Notes: a model not told the origin generated them from the sequence alone. DNA of 64,000 nucleotides from Oreohelix idahoensis (GCA_024509875.1 JAMPIV010019862.1:415001-479000), one strand, 5' to 3'. Numbered from the stretch's first letter, positions 8,163 through 19,223 are shown. Translations and numbers: made by a program.

Positions 8163-10243
8163 TACAGTAGAACTCCATTTATCCGAACCCAATGGGACCG
8201 AGCATCGTTCGGATAATCAAATGTTCGGATAATTGGATTACATAATGTATCGAGTTACATGTACACATATTTCTAAAAATAATTAACCATCACAAGGAAA
8301 TTACACTATAAAACATATTTACTTGTACTGTAATAATAATACCCACACTGTATTAGATCACTGTATCACCAAAATCTTTCATTACACTGCAGTGCATGTA
8401 CTACTTGTATTAATTATTTATTTTAAGAAAGAGAAATGTTTTCAAAATAACATTACAAATGATTCAAAACCAGGCGCAACTTACGTATACATGTACTTGT
8501 ACAGATGTAACCCACTATTTAAAATAATGAGGAATCCTCTTTTGCACCAAACTGGATAGTCTCCTTTTGGCTGCTAAGTCCCGCATTCTCTTCAACAGCA
8601 GAAGCTGTGTAGCACAGCTGTCATCTTCTCGCTTGTACCAAGCCATCGCTGTTTCTAGTGCTATAAAGGCCTCTTCAGGACTTGGTCGACGTTTTGGGTT
8701 TTCTTCATAATCTACAAGTATATCATGTACTTCTGAGATGTCTTCATCATCGGTCACTACATGTATTTGGTTTTCTTCTTGCACAAAAGACAAAATTTCT
8801 TCGTCATTCAAAAACTGAAAACCAGAATCATTATCATCTTCTAGCCACATGTGTGCATCATCTTTGTCACAGGCCGAAAATCCGGGCATTGCTTGAGACA
8901 GTTAAACAACTTCATTTATACAATCATCATTTGTGTCCACTACAGTAGTTTCATTTCCTCCTTTTTTCCCAAGCAATCTATTCCAAGCCTTGTTGAGATT
9001 ATCTTGTGACAGGGTGGTCCAAGCATCAGCTAACATATATCAGCAGTCTTTGAGATTAAGCTTTTTGGAAAACGCCACCACACTTTCTTCATCTTCAGCC
9101 AACAATAAACGACGCATGACTTCTTTCTTGTACATCTTTTTAAGCTTTGCTATAACACCCTGATCCATTGGTTGAATCAGTGCTGTTACAGTGGGAGGAA
9201 GAAAAATTACTTTAAAATTTGCATCAACTGCATTCAATGTATCCGTCTCTGGATGAGATGGTGCATTGTCCAGTAGAAGAATTACTTTTCCAGTTTTCTT
9301 TTCTTGTTCTCTCAACCTCTTCACATTTGGGATGAACTGATTTGTATACCAATCAAGAAATATTTCACTATTCATCCAAGCACTCTTCTGTGCTTTGTAG
9401 CACAATGGGAGACATGTCACATTCTTTAACATCCTGGTTTTTTGGCTTTACCGATCATTAGCACCGGTAAACGATGACTTCCACTGGCATTCGCGGCTAC
9501 CACAATTGTTACTCTCTCTTTGCACTTTTTAAACACAGGGGAAGCTGCTTCGCGCTGAGATGCAAGTGATTTTTGAGGCAATGATTTCCAGTATAAACCA
9601 GTCTCATCGGCATTATACACATCATCGAGTGAATAACCTTCTTCTTCCAAAAAAGCCAAGAATGTTTCTTTAAAATTTTCACTATCCAATTTCGATGCAA
9701 AACTCATAATTTTATCCTTGTTACTTTTGATGTCAGAGACGGTAGCTTTCCCAACATTGAAAATCCTCGCAAGTGAAGACACAGTTTCACCTTTTCCTAG
9801 TCTCTTGATAATTTCTGTTTTCGTTTCAATTGACAAAACATTGCGGTTCCTTTTATATGTTTTAGGCCTCCTGGAAGATGCCATATCGCACAGAGAAATA
9901 CTTGCACACCAAAATTATTCTGCTGTAGTAGCAGACACAATTATTTTAAGTTGAACTGTCTGTTTAGCCAGTGTACTGCCTAGAACGCACACGTACACTA
10001 GATTGGTAAACCAGATATTAACTGACTTTATGATCTAACTGACTTCCTGTACGTAAGCGACCGACCATTAGCCCATTCCATCCTCTACAAATTGTTCGCA
10101 CACATTTGAAGCTTGCAGCATCAAAAGATTCAAAAATATAGTCTAACATGACTGGTGGCACCAGATTTTTTTTTTCTCGAAAAAGTGTTCGGATAATTGG
10201 ATGTTCGGATAATTGGGGTTCGGATAAATGGAGTTCTACTGTA
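8163..10243 (-). mobile_element. pogo/Tigger-type DNA transposon
   Basis: The element spans 8165-10241 (2077 bp) between TA dinucleotides at 8163-8164 and 10242-10243. The terminal inverted repeats start CAGTAGAACTCCATTTATCC on both strands and match for 26 bases. Subterminal TTCGGATAATTG motifs repeat several times at each end and are probable transposase-binding sites (8208-8236 and 10187-10226). CAGT-starting ends with TATCCGAAC, TA duplication and a CENP-B-like transposase all point to the pogo/Tigger group of the Tc1/mariner superfamily. Confidence 0.93.
8515..9884 (-). pseudogene. Tigger/jerky-like transposase, broken
   Basis: The reading frame starts at 9884. An N-terminal CENP-B/Psq-type helix-turn-helix (IETKTEIIKRLGKGETVSSL then ARIFNVGKATVSDIK) is followed almost directly by the DDE domain: DVYNADETGLYWK with the first Asp, VTIVVAANASGSHRLPVLMI, then KVILLLDNAPSHPE with the second Asp, and MDQGVIAKLKKMY. 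The second helix-turn-helix normally between HTH1 and the catalytic domain is missing: SKLDS runs straight into ENFKETFLAFLEEEGY. Breaks are a one-base loss near 9430 (GKAKKPGC stop versus MLKNVTCLPL), a nonsense codon at 9040 and another near 8906. The tail (8889-8515) is acidic and ends KRIPHYFK. In intact relatives the protein cuts at the terminal repeats in the nucleus. Confidence 0.9.
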
Positions 10244-10596
10244 GATATACAGCCGCTTGATTACGTACAAGATCACATGCTGACGAGCCAGCCAGGTAGC
10301 CAATGACTGCGGAAAAATATGTAATTTATCTGGCCTTCCATAACATGATCTCTCTATAATGGAAACTCATATTGTTTGTGTTTGTAGAGATCTAAATATA
10401 TTTGACTAGTTGTCGGTCTTTCCTCTTCTTCTCAGTCAGCACGAGCTGGCGTAGTCCTTCGTTTTCTACTAATCTATTAGACGTGTGTGTTGTTTCCTGG
10501 GCCACACAAACAGGGGGGAGGGGGGGGGAAGAGCAAAGAATAGCAACACCGTACCCTGTCATGTAAGTCGTAGAAGACGACTAAGAAGAGTTTAAT
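10244..10596. other. No recognisable feature
   Basis: Unique-looking AT-rich sequence with a G run near 10512-10528. No gene or repeat is supported. Confidence 0.55.
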
Positions 10597-11055
10597 ATAG
10601 GGGTTGTCCACATATGACGTCACGCAATCTTTTGCCATTTTAAAATTTAAATCAGTTAAAGGTTATAGCAATTATCCGATATTTGAGCTGAGATAATAAT
10701 AATAATAATATTAGTCTTCCAGGAGGGAATTGCTAACTATTGCGGATAAAGATAACTATTGTGGAATCAAGTTAACTATTGTGGATAAATGTAGACTATT
10801 GTGGATAAAGTTAACAAATGCGTAATCAAGTTAACTATTGTGGATAAAAGTAGAGTATTGAGGATAAAGTTAACTATTGCGAATAAAAGTAGAAACATCA
10901 TTTATGAAAGAAGCGATTGTGACTTGTCTATTTTTGTGTGACGTCACATTTTCCAACCCCACACTCCTTCCCTCTATCGTCACACAACGTCATACAATTT
11001 TGACCCTCCCTTCCCAACCCCTCACTGTGCAACGTCATATGTGGACGACCCCATA
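10597..11055. mobile_element. MITE with GGGGTYGTCC terminal repeats
   Basis: The left end at 10600 reads GGGGTTGTCCACATATGACG and the reverse complement of the right end (11052) reads GGGGTCGTCCACATATGACG; the inverted repeats match in about 21 of 24 bases. ATA flanks both sides (10597-10599 and 11053-11055), which suggests a 3-bp duplication. The inside is non-coding, about 450 bp, and holds a minisatellite. Ends of this type occur in PIF/Harbinger-like and ISL2EU elements, but I cannot place it. Confidence 0.75.
10735..10895 (+). repeat. Minisatellite, unit about 18-20 bp, inside the MITE
   Basis: About eight imperfect copies of GTTAACTATTGTGGATAAA. The same unit in the opposite orientation forms the array at 36670-37165. 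Confidence 0.85.
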
Positions 11056-11182
11056 AGGTCGACTACCCAATCCTGTAAAAACTTTAAGCGAAAAAAAAAT
11101 CGATAATATGAAACAGTGGTTAAGGACAGGAAGCTTCGTGTGGAATTTTTTGCAAGTCTCTGTTCCACAGGATATTGATAGA

Positions 11183-13419
11183 TAACACTAGTCAACAAAT
11201 TTTCAAAAGTTTTTTGTACCAGAAATTAAATGTACCATTTCTTATTGATTTTGACATGCTGATTTCAAATATCATAATGAAATTCACCAATTGGCTCTGG
11301 TTTTTTTTTTTTAAATGATGAATTTACATTACAGTAATACAAATAATGTATGCTTGTTTACTTCTCTGGGCTAAACAGCTAGTCTTTCTACTTTAGCATT
11401 ATAAAAATTGTGGTTACATACTCAATTAATTGATATTTTAACATAAAATGATAGAAAAAATAAAAACATTATTTAAAGTTCACATATCATGCTTTAAAAA
11501 GGCACATTTGAACCCATTCCGTCATTATTCAGTCGCTGTTTGAGCTCTCTTTGCTTGCTTCTTGTAGTCAATCGATGAGGTGTCTCTTGTCACAGTCCAG
11601 CAGTAATCAACAAGCATTGAAGGGCTCCATTTGCCTTGATACCTTGTCTCCATAGCAGCAATGTCCTGGCGAAATCGTTCACCATGCTCATCACTGACCG
11701 CTCCACAGTTTGACGTAAAGAAATCCAGATGAGAATCCAGAAAATGAATTTTCAAAGACATGTTGCAGCCAAGACTCTTATACTTCTGAAGGAGATTTTC
11801 TACAATTTCATTGTAATTATCAGACCTGTTGTTTCCAAGAATATTGTCCACCACTGACGTAAATGCTAGCCATGCTGCTTTTTCCTTGCCATGCAACACG
11901 CAAAGAAACTCGTCATCATGAAGAAGTTTTCGAATTTGCGGACCAACAAATACTCCCTCTCTTATTTTAGCTTCACTCAGTCTTGGAAATTTTCTGATGA
12001 GGTATTTGAAAGCCTCATCTGTTTTCTCCATTGCCTTGACAAATTTTTTCATGAGACCCAGCTTAATGTGCAAGGGTGGCAACAAAATCTTGCTGGTGTC
12101 GACAACTGCTGGGTTCTCAACGTTCTTACTGCAGGCTGCAATGACTGCCTGATTGGCCAATGTCTTCTGATGTAATGGTCACTTCGTGCACGGCTATCCC
12201 ACTCACAGAGAAAGCAACAGTACTTGGTGTATCCACCCTGTAGTCCAAGCAAAAGAGCGACCACTTTTAAGTCACCGCAAGTGACCAATGATGATGATCG
12301 TAGTTTATACACTTCAAAAGCTGCTTAATGTTTTCATAAGTTTCTTTCATATGAACTGCGTGACCAACTGGAATTGACGGTAACACATTACCATTATTCA
12401 ACAAAACAGCTTTAAGACTTGTCTTGGATGAATCAATGAAAAGCCTCCACTCTTCCGGTATGTAATTGATGTTGAGGGCTGCCATTAAACCAGAAATGTT
12501 GTGGCACGCAGAAAGGTCACCCTCTTTGAAAAAGAATGTAATAAGCGGCTTCTGGCGGTTCCTATACACAGAAATTGTAACATCTTCTGCCAGGAGATTC
12601 CACTGTTGCAATCTGGAACCCAAAAGCTCCGCCTTGTTCTTCGGTAAATTCAGATCTCTTACAAGATCATTCAGTTCACCTTGGGTTAGTGGATGTAGTT
12701 TGCTCAAAATCTGTGTCACTTGAGGTTGATGGTTCAGTGGAAGCAGCTGAAAAGGATTCTGGCACTTTGGGAACTGGTAGGTCATCGCCATGTGGTACCG
12801 GAAGTATTGCAGAGGGGATGTTTGGATATTCCAGAGTCCATTTTTTCTTCATTGATATGCCTTTCCCAATTGGAGGGACCATGCAAAAGTAACAGTTGTT
12901 GAGATGATCAGTGGGCTCTCTCCAAATCATTGGGACTGCAAAAGGCATAGCTTGCCTATTGCCAGTCAACCACAGTTTAAGATGTGCTGCACATGTATTG
13001 CAGCATATGTGTGGCACCCAGCTCTTATCTTGATCTCCTATTCTGCAGCCAAAATACAAACTGTACGCCTTCTGGCATTTCTAACTACGATACTTTTGAT
13101 AAGGACAAATGCACTAACTAATGGCAAAATTTTATCAGAGATAAGGTATTTATACACAAAGGTGATGTAATCATAGGTAGGATTGCATCATCAACTTCTA
13201 GTAACATTTTTATTGGTCATTAGAAAAAATTATGCAATCGCCCACAACAGTTGCGTCATATATATATAAATTTACCGTAATTAAATAAACTAGTAGCATA
13301 TATCTTGAAAACTAGAGCTAATCAACATTTTTTAATGTCATTTTCGTTTTCAGCACACCAAAATTAGTTAAGATCAGCTATTTTCATTTCTGGTACATTT
13401 TGGTTGTTGACTAGTGTAA
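11183..13419 (-). mobile_element. CACTA-ended DNA element encoding an uncharacterised protein
   Basis: The left end (11186) and the reverse complement of the right end (13416) both read CACTAGTCAACAA and share further similarity around a TGTACCAGAAAT motif about 20-30 bases inside. TAA flanks both sides (11183-11185 and 13417-13419), a 3-bp duplication. The element is 2231 bp and its only coding content is the decayed gene described separately, on the minus strand. CACTA ends with a 3-bp duplication are the hallmark of the EnSpm/CACTA group; whether the encoded protein is related to those transposases is not known to me. Confidence 0.75.
11525..13080 (-). pseudogene. Putative transposase of unknown family in the CACTA-ended element, frameshifted
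   Basis: Four overlapping frames (13059-12676, 12791-12267, 12312-12049, 12160-11525) read as one protein broken by three single-base frameshifts near 12700, 12285 and 12165. Recognisable order: LYFGCRIGDQDKSWVPHICC with Cys pairs (CCNTC, later CYFCM) suggesting zinc binding; a HPLTQGELNDLVRDLNLP segment; WRLFIDSSKTSLKAVLLNNG; CGDLKVVALLLGLQGGYTKY followed by CFLCEWDSRA; LLPPLHIKLGLMKKFVKAM; and VSDEHGERFRQDIAAMETRY, then QGKWSPSMLVDYCW. I know this pattern as a multicopy, unnamed protein family in invertebrate genomes. Conserved Asp in FIDSSK and CGDLK about 70 residues apart could belong to an RNase-H-like DDE fold, which is speculative. The first exon may begin after a splice acceptor near 13080, since no ATG starts the 13059 frame. 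Confidence 0.65.
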
Positions 13420-13449
13420 TTAATGAATGTGGCACACTGATTGCTTACT

Positions 13450-13660
13450 GTCAGTGGCGTACTAAGAAGATTGCGGGGGGCAAGTTCTCCCCCCCCCCCC
13501 CGGTAACAGTCAGGAGGGGGTGCCATTGGACGCTAGTATGACAGCAATTACTGTTCAAAATATACTTACAAGTATATTTCTTTATCCGGGGGAGAGGCGG
13601 GGGGTTATGCCAGAGGTAGGATTATCCCCGAGTGCAAATTACTTTAAGTATGCCCCTGCT
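13450..13660 (+). repeat. Dispersed repeat R3, copy 1
   Basis: Begins GTGGCGTACTAAGAAGATTG, then a G/C-rich run, GCCATTGGACGCTAGTATGA and a CCCCGAGTGCAAATTACTTT-like end. The same order occurs at 28644-28825. No coding capacity. Confidence 0.7.
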
Positions 13661-13799
13661 TACTGTATAGTGTTCGTGATGTTGCAGCCGTGTTAGAGTG
13701 AAGCGTCGGTTACACGTTATCTTGAGTTTCTTCAGTTATTTTCGTCTGTAATTTCCGCATGGACGGAGTCCTGATCTAATATTAGGGAACAATGAATAT

Positions 13800-14190
13800 G
13801 ATCATTGCTTTCTACCAAATATACAATTTAGGCGATAGGGAAGGCTCGACAATCTCTTCATGTAAAACGAATTGTTACAGAAACTACCGCAGCAAGAGCA
13901 CATGAAGTATATTCGCGCAGGCTTCCTGAGACTACAAAGAAGGCGAACAATCCTATATATAAAATCCCAGCTTTTTCTGTCAGTACGTAACGCTAAGGGA
14001 TGCAACATTGGTTGAAAGTTAGACATTAATTGTATTGTTTCCCTCTCCCGAAAATAGTAACTCTTACCAAAGAAGAATGCGCAAATGACGGTGTGCACAA
14101 AAATATATTTATAGAATGTGTGATCCCGTATACACACATTGGGAATCCTCGCTGCTGCTGTAGTTCGTGTACTGTGGTGATGCACAGTGG
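13800..14190 (+). repeat. Dispersed repeat R5, copy 1
   Basis: Segments recur elsewhere: a TTACAGAAAC...CCGC...GCA part matches 26265-26310, a TTTATAGAATGTGTGATCCC part (14108) matches 36311, and a CTCTCCCGAAAATAG part (14043) matches the reverse complement of 62295-62310. The 127-residue open frame here is therefore a repeat artefact. Confidence 0.5.
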
Positions 14191-15625
14191 TTTTTAAAAA
14201 ATACTTTTGTTGCCGTTAGGTATTGGTGCTTTTTAATTAAATTCCCGTCTTTTGACGAGCTTTTACACTAGTATCATATTAAGTTTCTAATGTGTCGCCA
14301 GGCATTAAAGGGAGATACTGTTTCAATTTCTATGGAAGACCTTGCCAGCGTCATTCCATATTTGCAAATGAAATTGTTAGTGCCGTTTTATCCGTGCGTC
14401 TTTTGAGTCCCCTTGCCCTAAAGTCAAATATCCTATTGGGGACTGTTTTGAATTGAAGTTTACTATACGGTTTATTAATATAAAAAAAAATTACAGATAG
14501 CACTACAAGGCAGTCCTTGTTATGGAATCGCCAGGGTAAGAGAGGCAGAGGTAATAACGTTTAGGAGGGGCAACAATTAGTGTACATTATTCTCCATTCC
14601 CTATATCTCTTTTATTACCTCCCTTGAATTCCGTCTTCCCTGTAGTTTAGGTGCAGTGATTATTGTATCATTATTGTATTATTGTGATTATTGTATTATT
14701 GAAGAAGATATATTCACACACACTACTATTCAACTAATTTATATGAAGCAAACGTCAAGTTAAAGATAACTGAATGCCATTATCAATAGCTGCATCAGGC
14801 ATAGACAGTTTGTCAGTCGGAACGTGACTGTGGCGTGTTGTAAAAATAGAATACTGATCTACCTGTTAAATGGGAATTATGCAGATAACGCATGTTGAAT
14901 AATATTTGAGTTTTACATTGCAGAATACGTCGTTCATGGATAAACTGTATATTGTTTCATGCATGTATTTGTGAAAACGTATCGCTATTAAATTGATCGG
15001 CAACCAGAGCAGATGGGTTGTAAGATCACGTGTTACAGAGCTTTGTATGTGGTTACGAACCATTACAGTTGTTGTTGTTGTTGTTGACCACTTTTACAGC
15101 CACAGTAATCATATCATCACAGCAGACTTGCCCCTAAACCAAAACCAGAGGCTGCTCGGCGACAGCCATTTATTTCATTAAAGGGTATGTGACATTATCA
15201 TTCAACTCAACGTGAGATCCGGTCTTCTGGAATTTTTTTCCAGGGGAAATAACTAAAATGTATAGGGGAAAATAGCTTTTTCACTCTTATTGCCCTTGAT
15301 TTTTTATTATTTTTTATTATTTTTATTGTTGTTGTATGTTTTTGTTTATTACTAGTGGAATTGCTCGCCTGATCAGGTTGTTGCTTTTGAAAATTGTCAA
15401 TGTTGGTCGCAGTGTTCATTATTTCTACTCACGTTTAGCGTTTGGAACCGGTTAGTGTTCTTATTTCATTTCTTTATTCATTTTATTCTTTTTCCTCTTG
15501 TTTTCATTGTTTCTTTAGCTGGCTCCGAGTTCGAGAAAAGGAATTATGTGTCATATTTTCTTCCCTTCATGTTCACAACAGTGTGTGTTAGTGTATGTGT
15601 GTGAATGTGTTATTTTTAAGCGATC
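14191..15625. other. Mostly no feature; small LINE-B fragment and GTT run
   Basis: A 58-base piece at 14496-14553 (CACTACAAGGCAGTCCTTGT...) matches the 3' part of LINE-B. A short (GTT)n tract lies at 15067-15085. The rest is AT-rich without a recognisable gene. Confidence 0.55.
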
Positions 15626-15629
15626 ACAC

Positions 15630-16125
15630 TTCTTGTTCCATGTCTCAGAGCCATACAATAGGACTGACTTGACATCTGAGTTGAAGATTCTTATTTTCGT
15701 TTTGGACTTGATTTCTCTTGTTCTCCATATGTTTCCGAATGAAATGAAATCTCCTCTTGCTTTTTGTATTCTTATTTTGATATCAATGTCTATATTACTG
15801 CCAAGATATGTGTACGATTCTACATCCTTTAGTGGTGTTTCTTCAAGTTCAACCTTGTTATCATTTCTTGCATTTATTCTCATAATCTTTGTCTTTTCTC
15901 TGTGTATTTTCATGCCCACTTGTTGTGAGACATGGAGAGCAACAAAAACAACAACCAAAAAGCTACAGACTTTTATAAACGGGTGCTTGCATAGAATAGA
16001 AGGACTGAAATGGTATGACAAAGTCACAAATGTGGAATTGATGACAAGAACCAGACAAGTGCCAGTGGAACAAGAGTTGAGAAGACGACGCTGGCGATGG
16101 ATAGGACACACATTGAGGAGACCTC
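15630..16125 (+). mobile_element. LINE-B copy with twin-priming inversion
   Basis: The left part (15922 down to 15635, minus strand) encodes MKIHREKTKIMRINARN through VESYTYLGSNID, FGNIWRTREIK and KSVLLYGSETW. The right part (15928 to 16125, plus strand) continues the same protein: ETWRATKTTTKKLQTFINGC through [20 protein letters not shown] and [14 protein letters not shown]. So the upstream segment is inverted in front of the downstream one and the two overlap only at ETW, the arrangement made by twin priming during LINE integration. The 3' terminal part of LINE-B is absent beyond GHTLRR. This copy keeps the A-rich form of the sequence and serves as the reference for the altered copies at 44.3-44.8 and 53.1-53.9 kb. 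Confidence 0.85.
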
Positions 16126-16379
16126 TACGCCTTAGTACTGCCTTATTCTATCTCTATTTTTGGCAAAAATTGACCTGAGGTCGTAAAGTAACGTCATTTA
16201 AGCTACTCTATCATCCTACAAAATATCTTACAGTTATCCCTTATGTGAGAACACATTTTCCAGAAAAATAATTTTGATTTTAATGTTTGTTGAGTTTTAA
16301 TTATTCTAAGTCCAATCACATTAATACTGCTTTATTCCATCTCCTGATCTGCCAATTAAACTAGATGTTGTGAATCACG

Positions 16380-17400
16380 ATGGAGACGCGAAAAAACAAG
16401 AAGCTGTCGCCGCTGTTTTAAAAATGATCTGGTGCAGGTTTAATGCAAGGAGATCAGCTGAAGTAATGAATGCATGCTCCATAAGAGGAGAAGGAGCATG
16501 AAGGGAGCCTGCACTGCCATAAAGGTCAGAGTGTGCGAAGTATTTTGCTTCAACACCCTTGGTATCTCACATTTGCGACCCAACTACTTCTGTACGGAGT
16601 TAAGATCTCTTGATACAGGCATACCAAAGCCATTTGTGAGAGTAAAAAAATGCAAACAAAATTAGTGAGGTTCCCCCTCCATGAAAAGCGGAAACACTTC
16701 AACTCTTTTCCTAGAATACCATCACACTATTGTTAAGCTACCTCTAAAAGAGTACCTTGAAAAACGGCTTAAGCTCAGAAAGATGTACGGGTTTTATGTT
16801 ATTCACTGTGAGGAAAGAGGCATCCAGCATGTCAAAAAACATAAACAAGATCAAATATTTAATTCAGAATTCAACATTAGTTTTCTATCCTCAAAGAAAG
16901 ACAGATGTGTCTGGTGTGAACTTGCAAAGGCAGAAGATAAAGAAGAATTAGAAATACACCAGAACAATGTTGAAAAAAGCTGAAGCTGACAGAGAAAAGG
17001 ACAGAAATAACACAATCAAGCCAGTGTTTTGCTTTGACTTAGAAAATGTGTTAACAATCCCGAAATGTGGTATTTCCATTTTCCTTAACAAACACAAGCT
17101 GTGGCATTCAACCTGACTGCCACTTTGTCATTGACAAGGAAATCTTATTTTGCTTTGTGGCATGAAGTAGGAAATGGTAGATCTAGACACAATGTGAGAA
17201 AGTTATTAGAGATCATCATGAACTCATAGAGATGACTCTTTGGTCAGATACTTGTGTACCACAAAATACGAATTCTATAACGACTCTAGCTCTGGCATTT
17301 TTTCTCCAAAAAACATCCTCAGATTAAACTTGTGATTCAGCAATGTGGAGACCCAGCTCATAGTTCCATTATTTGATTCAACGACACATCCGGCACTAGG
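16380..17400 (+). pseudogene. Decayed transposase-like gene of an unnamed invertebrate family
   Basis: Plus-strand fragments read, in order, KVRVCEVFCFNTLGISHLRP (16520-16580), FVIHCEERGIQHVKKHKQ-like helix, FNSEFNISFLSSKKDRCVWC with a Cys pair (16858-16920), an acidic EDKEELEIHQNNVEK stretch, then after frame changes VFCFDLENVLTIPKCG, a KSYFALWHEVGNGRSRHNV segment, and MTLWSDTCVPQNTNSITTLA (17230-17295). I know the RVCxxFFLNTL...FNxEFNISFxxPKKDxC...LWSDxCxxQN pattern from repeated, unnamed genes in invertebrates that behave like transposases. Several stops and frameshifts are present. No terminal repeats were found. Confidence 0.55.
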
Positions 17401-18194
17401 AGCTATACTGTCCTCTTGGTTTGATGAAAAGACTAAAAGAAATCAACAACATCCTATAATGGCGGGAAATACATTCTTTGAATGCCAAGAATGTGGAAAA
17501 AAATAAAAACAAACAACAACAAAATTACCCTTTTCGAACTGTTCCATATTACATGCATATGACAGCTGCGGATAAGCTCATCTGCATGCGATTGAATACA
17601 CGCTGTATCATTCAGCCACAGAATGAACTACAGTATCATTAAGATTGTAACAGAATGGGGTGACCCATCACGATCTCTGTTTCACTCCGGCAGTATCGGT
17701 ACATTTGTGGTACTGATTTTTATTGCGTGCTTTAAATTGTCGCACTTTCTTTCTTTCGTTCTCTGCTCTGTGTAGTAGATATTATGTATTTTCTTTCTTA
17801 CAGTCCTTTCAAGGATAAGTTATTACGTCTGTTTGTTTCCTGCCCCTTCGCGAAGCTTTGCAAGGAGCGTCAGAAATAATATTAACGACAGGCAGGTTGG
17901 TAACATTCCCTTATACCAATCTTGGCCAGAAAGGATTAGCCCTCCAAAAATAGCCAGTGTATTTGCTAAGCGCTGATAAAGGCCAGAGTACGGGGAGATA
18001 ACTGATGGACAGACACAGATAAAAGATTACTGTCTGATAAAGTAATGAATAGTTACTTTTGGAACACATTGTCGTGTGAGGTTACCGATGCGTTTGTAAG
18101 TTCGTGCACAGGGCAATCGGATGTTTACTGCCCATTTTTAGAAAAATAATGTTTGAAATTTTGCACTAGATGAGTCATGCACAATAATCAAATC
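17401..18194. other. No recognisable feature
   Basis: No gene supported. A GGGGAGATAACTG motif of the kind frequent in molluscan DNA lies near 17996-18005. Confidence 0.5.
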
Positions 18195-19223
18195 AGATTA
18201 GATGAGAGCAGTATCCATAGATGAAATATCCACTGTTAAACCCATCTACACTGCACACAAGCTTCCAGTGTGGAAACAAAATCATTTCCCTAAAATGATA
18301 GAAAACATTCCTGGAATTGAAAGTAAAAAGAGCCAAACTGCAACAGATAGAAAATCCATAGCGACAAAATACATAGAGAAACATTATCCACGCAACACCT
18401 GGACCCATGCATACACAGATGGATCAGCAACAAATGCAACAGAAAATGGAGGTGGGGGTGTCTTTCTGACCTTAAGCACTGGTGCAGAAAAAAGGCTGTC
18501 AGTGGCGACAGGACGATTCTCCAGCAACTTCAGAGCAGAGGCAGAGGCCTTGAAAACTGCAGCAGAGGTTATATTGACAGAAAAAACGGCAGAGAGACAA
18601 GTTGCTTTCTTCACTGATGCACAGTCAGTAACTGCAACGTTGAAAAGCCAAAATAATACAGACCTGGATGATCTCAGAGTAGTGCTCCACAAACTTTGTC
18701 AACGACTCAAAAGTGTTGTGATCCAATGGATCCCATCTCATTGTAATATCGCCGGCAATGAAGAGGCTGACAGAATGGCAAAAGAAGGTTCACATCTACC
18801 TCAGCCTGATGCAAGCATAACTTTTGAGGAGGCAAAGAGTTTTATCAGAATCAGTTACAGAAACAAATGGAATGTAGAACATCCAGGGCACACACAGAAT
18901 GATGCTTACTACCAGCTCCACAGAAGAGAACAAGTGGTAATCTTCAGACTCCGCACTGGCCACAACAGATTGAGATACCATCTATTCAACAAGCTAAAGA
19001 TAGGAACTACCGATCAGTATAACTGTGGCACTGATAAAATGACTGCTGAACATCTGCTTCAAAGTTGCCCCTTATATGTGGTACAGAGAAAGTGCATATG
19101 GCCGACGCCAGCTCCTTTCGTGGAAAAGCTTTACGGGGATTCAAATAGCCTCAAACTGACTACTGCTGTCTTTGAGAACATTCAAGTGGACGTCTGAGAG
19201 TATACGAAGAAGAAGAAGATTAG
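18195..19223 (+). mobile_element. LINE-E, 5'-truncated copy with (GAA)n tail
   Basis: The 7-base sequence AGATTAG at 18195-18201 and 19217-19223 flanks the insert. It carries the last 331 codons of a LINE followed by GAGAGTATAC and a GAAGAAGAAG tail. Truncation at the 5' end and a simple-repeat tail are typical of target-primed insertion. A minus-strand fragment of the same family, very similar by eye, lies at 45476-45690. Confidence 0.85.
18202..19197 (+). CDS. LINE-E RNase H and zinc-binding C-terminus
   Basis: The 331-residue frame is uninterrupted and holds a complete RNase H domain: WTHAYTDGSATNA (Asp73), FRAEAEALKTAAE (Glu115), FFTDAQSVTATL (Asp139), then IQWIPSHCNIAGNEEADRMA (Asp190). 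These four residues coordinate the metal ions that cleave RNA in the RNA-DNA hybrid. After it come VIFRLRTGHNRLRYHL and CGTDKMTAEHLLQSCP, the Cys/His cluster found at the end of RNase-H-bearing LINEs (I and related groups). The endonuclease and RT are missing. The ATG at 18202 is the first codon after the target duplication, so it may be fortuitous and translation unlikely. Which clade it belongs to was not tested. Confidence 0.85.
   Translation: MRAVSIDEISTVKPIYTAHKLPVWKQNHFPKMIENIPGIESKKSQTATDRKSIATKYIEKHYPRNTWTHAYTDGSATNATENGGGGVFLTLSTGAEKRLSVATGRFSSNFRAEAEALKTAAEVILTEKTAERQVAFFTDAQSVTATLKSQNNTDLDDLRVVLHKLCQRLKSVVIQWIPSHCNIAGNEEADRMAKEGSHLPQPDASITFEEAKSFIRISYRNKWNVEHPGHTQNDAYYQLHRREQVVIFRLRTGHNRLRYHLFNKLKIGTTDQYNCGTDKMTAEHLLQSCPLYVVQRKCIWPTPAPFVEKLYGDSNSLKLTTAVFENIQVDV

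Noticed and set aside
13802..14185. A 127-residue minus-strand frame
   Set aside because: It lies over dispersed repeat R5, pieces of which occur elsewhere without a frame.
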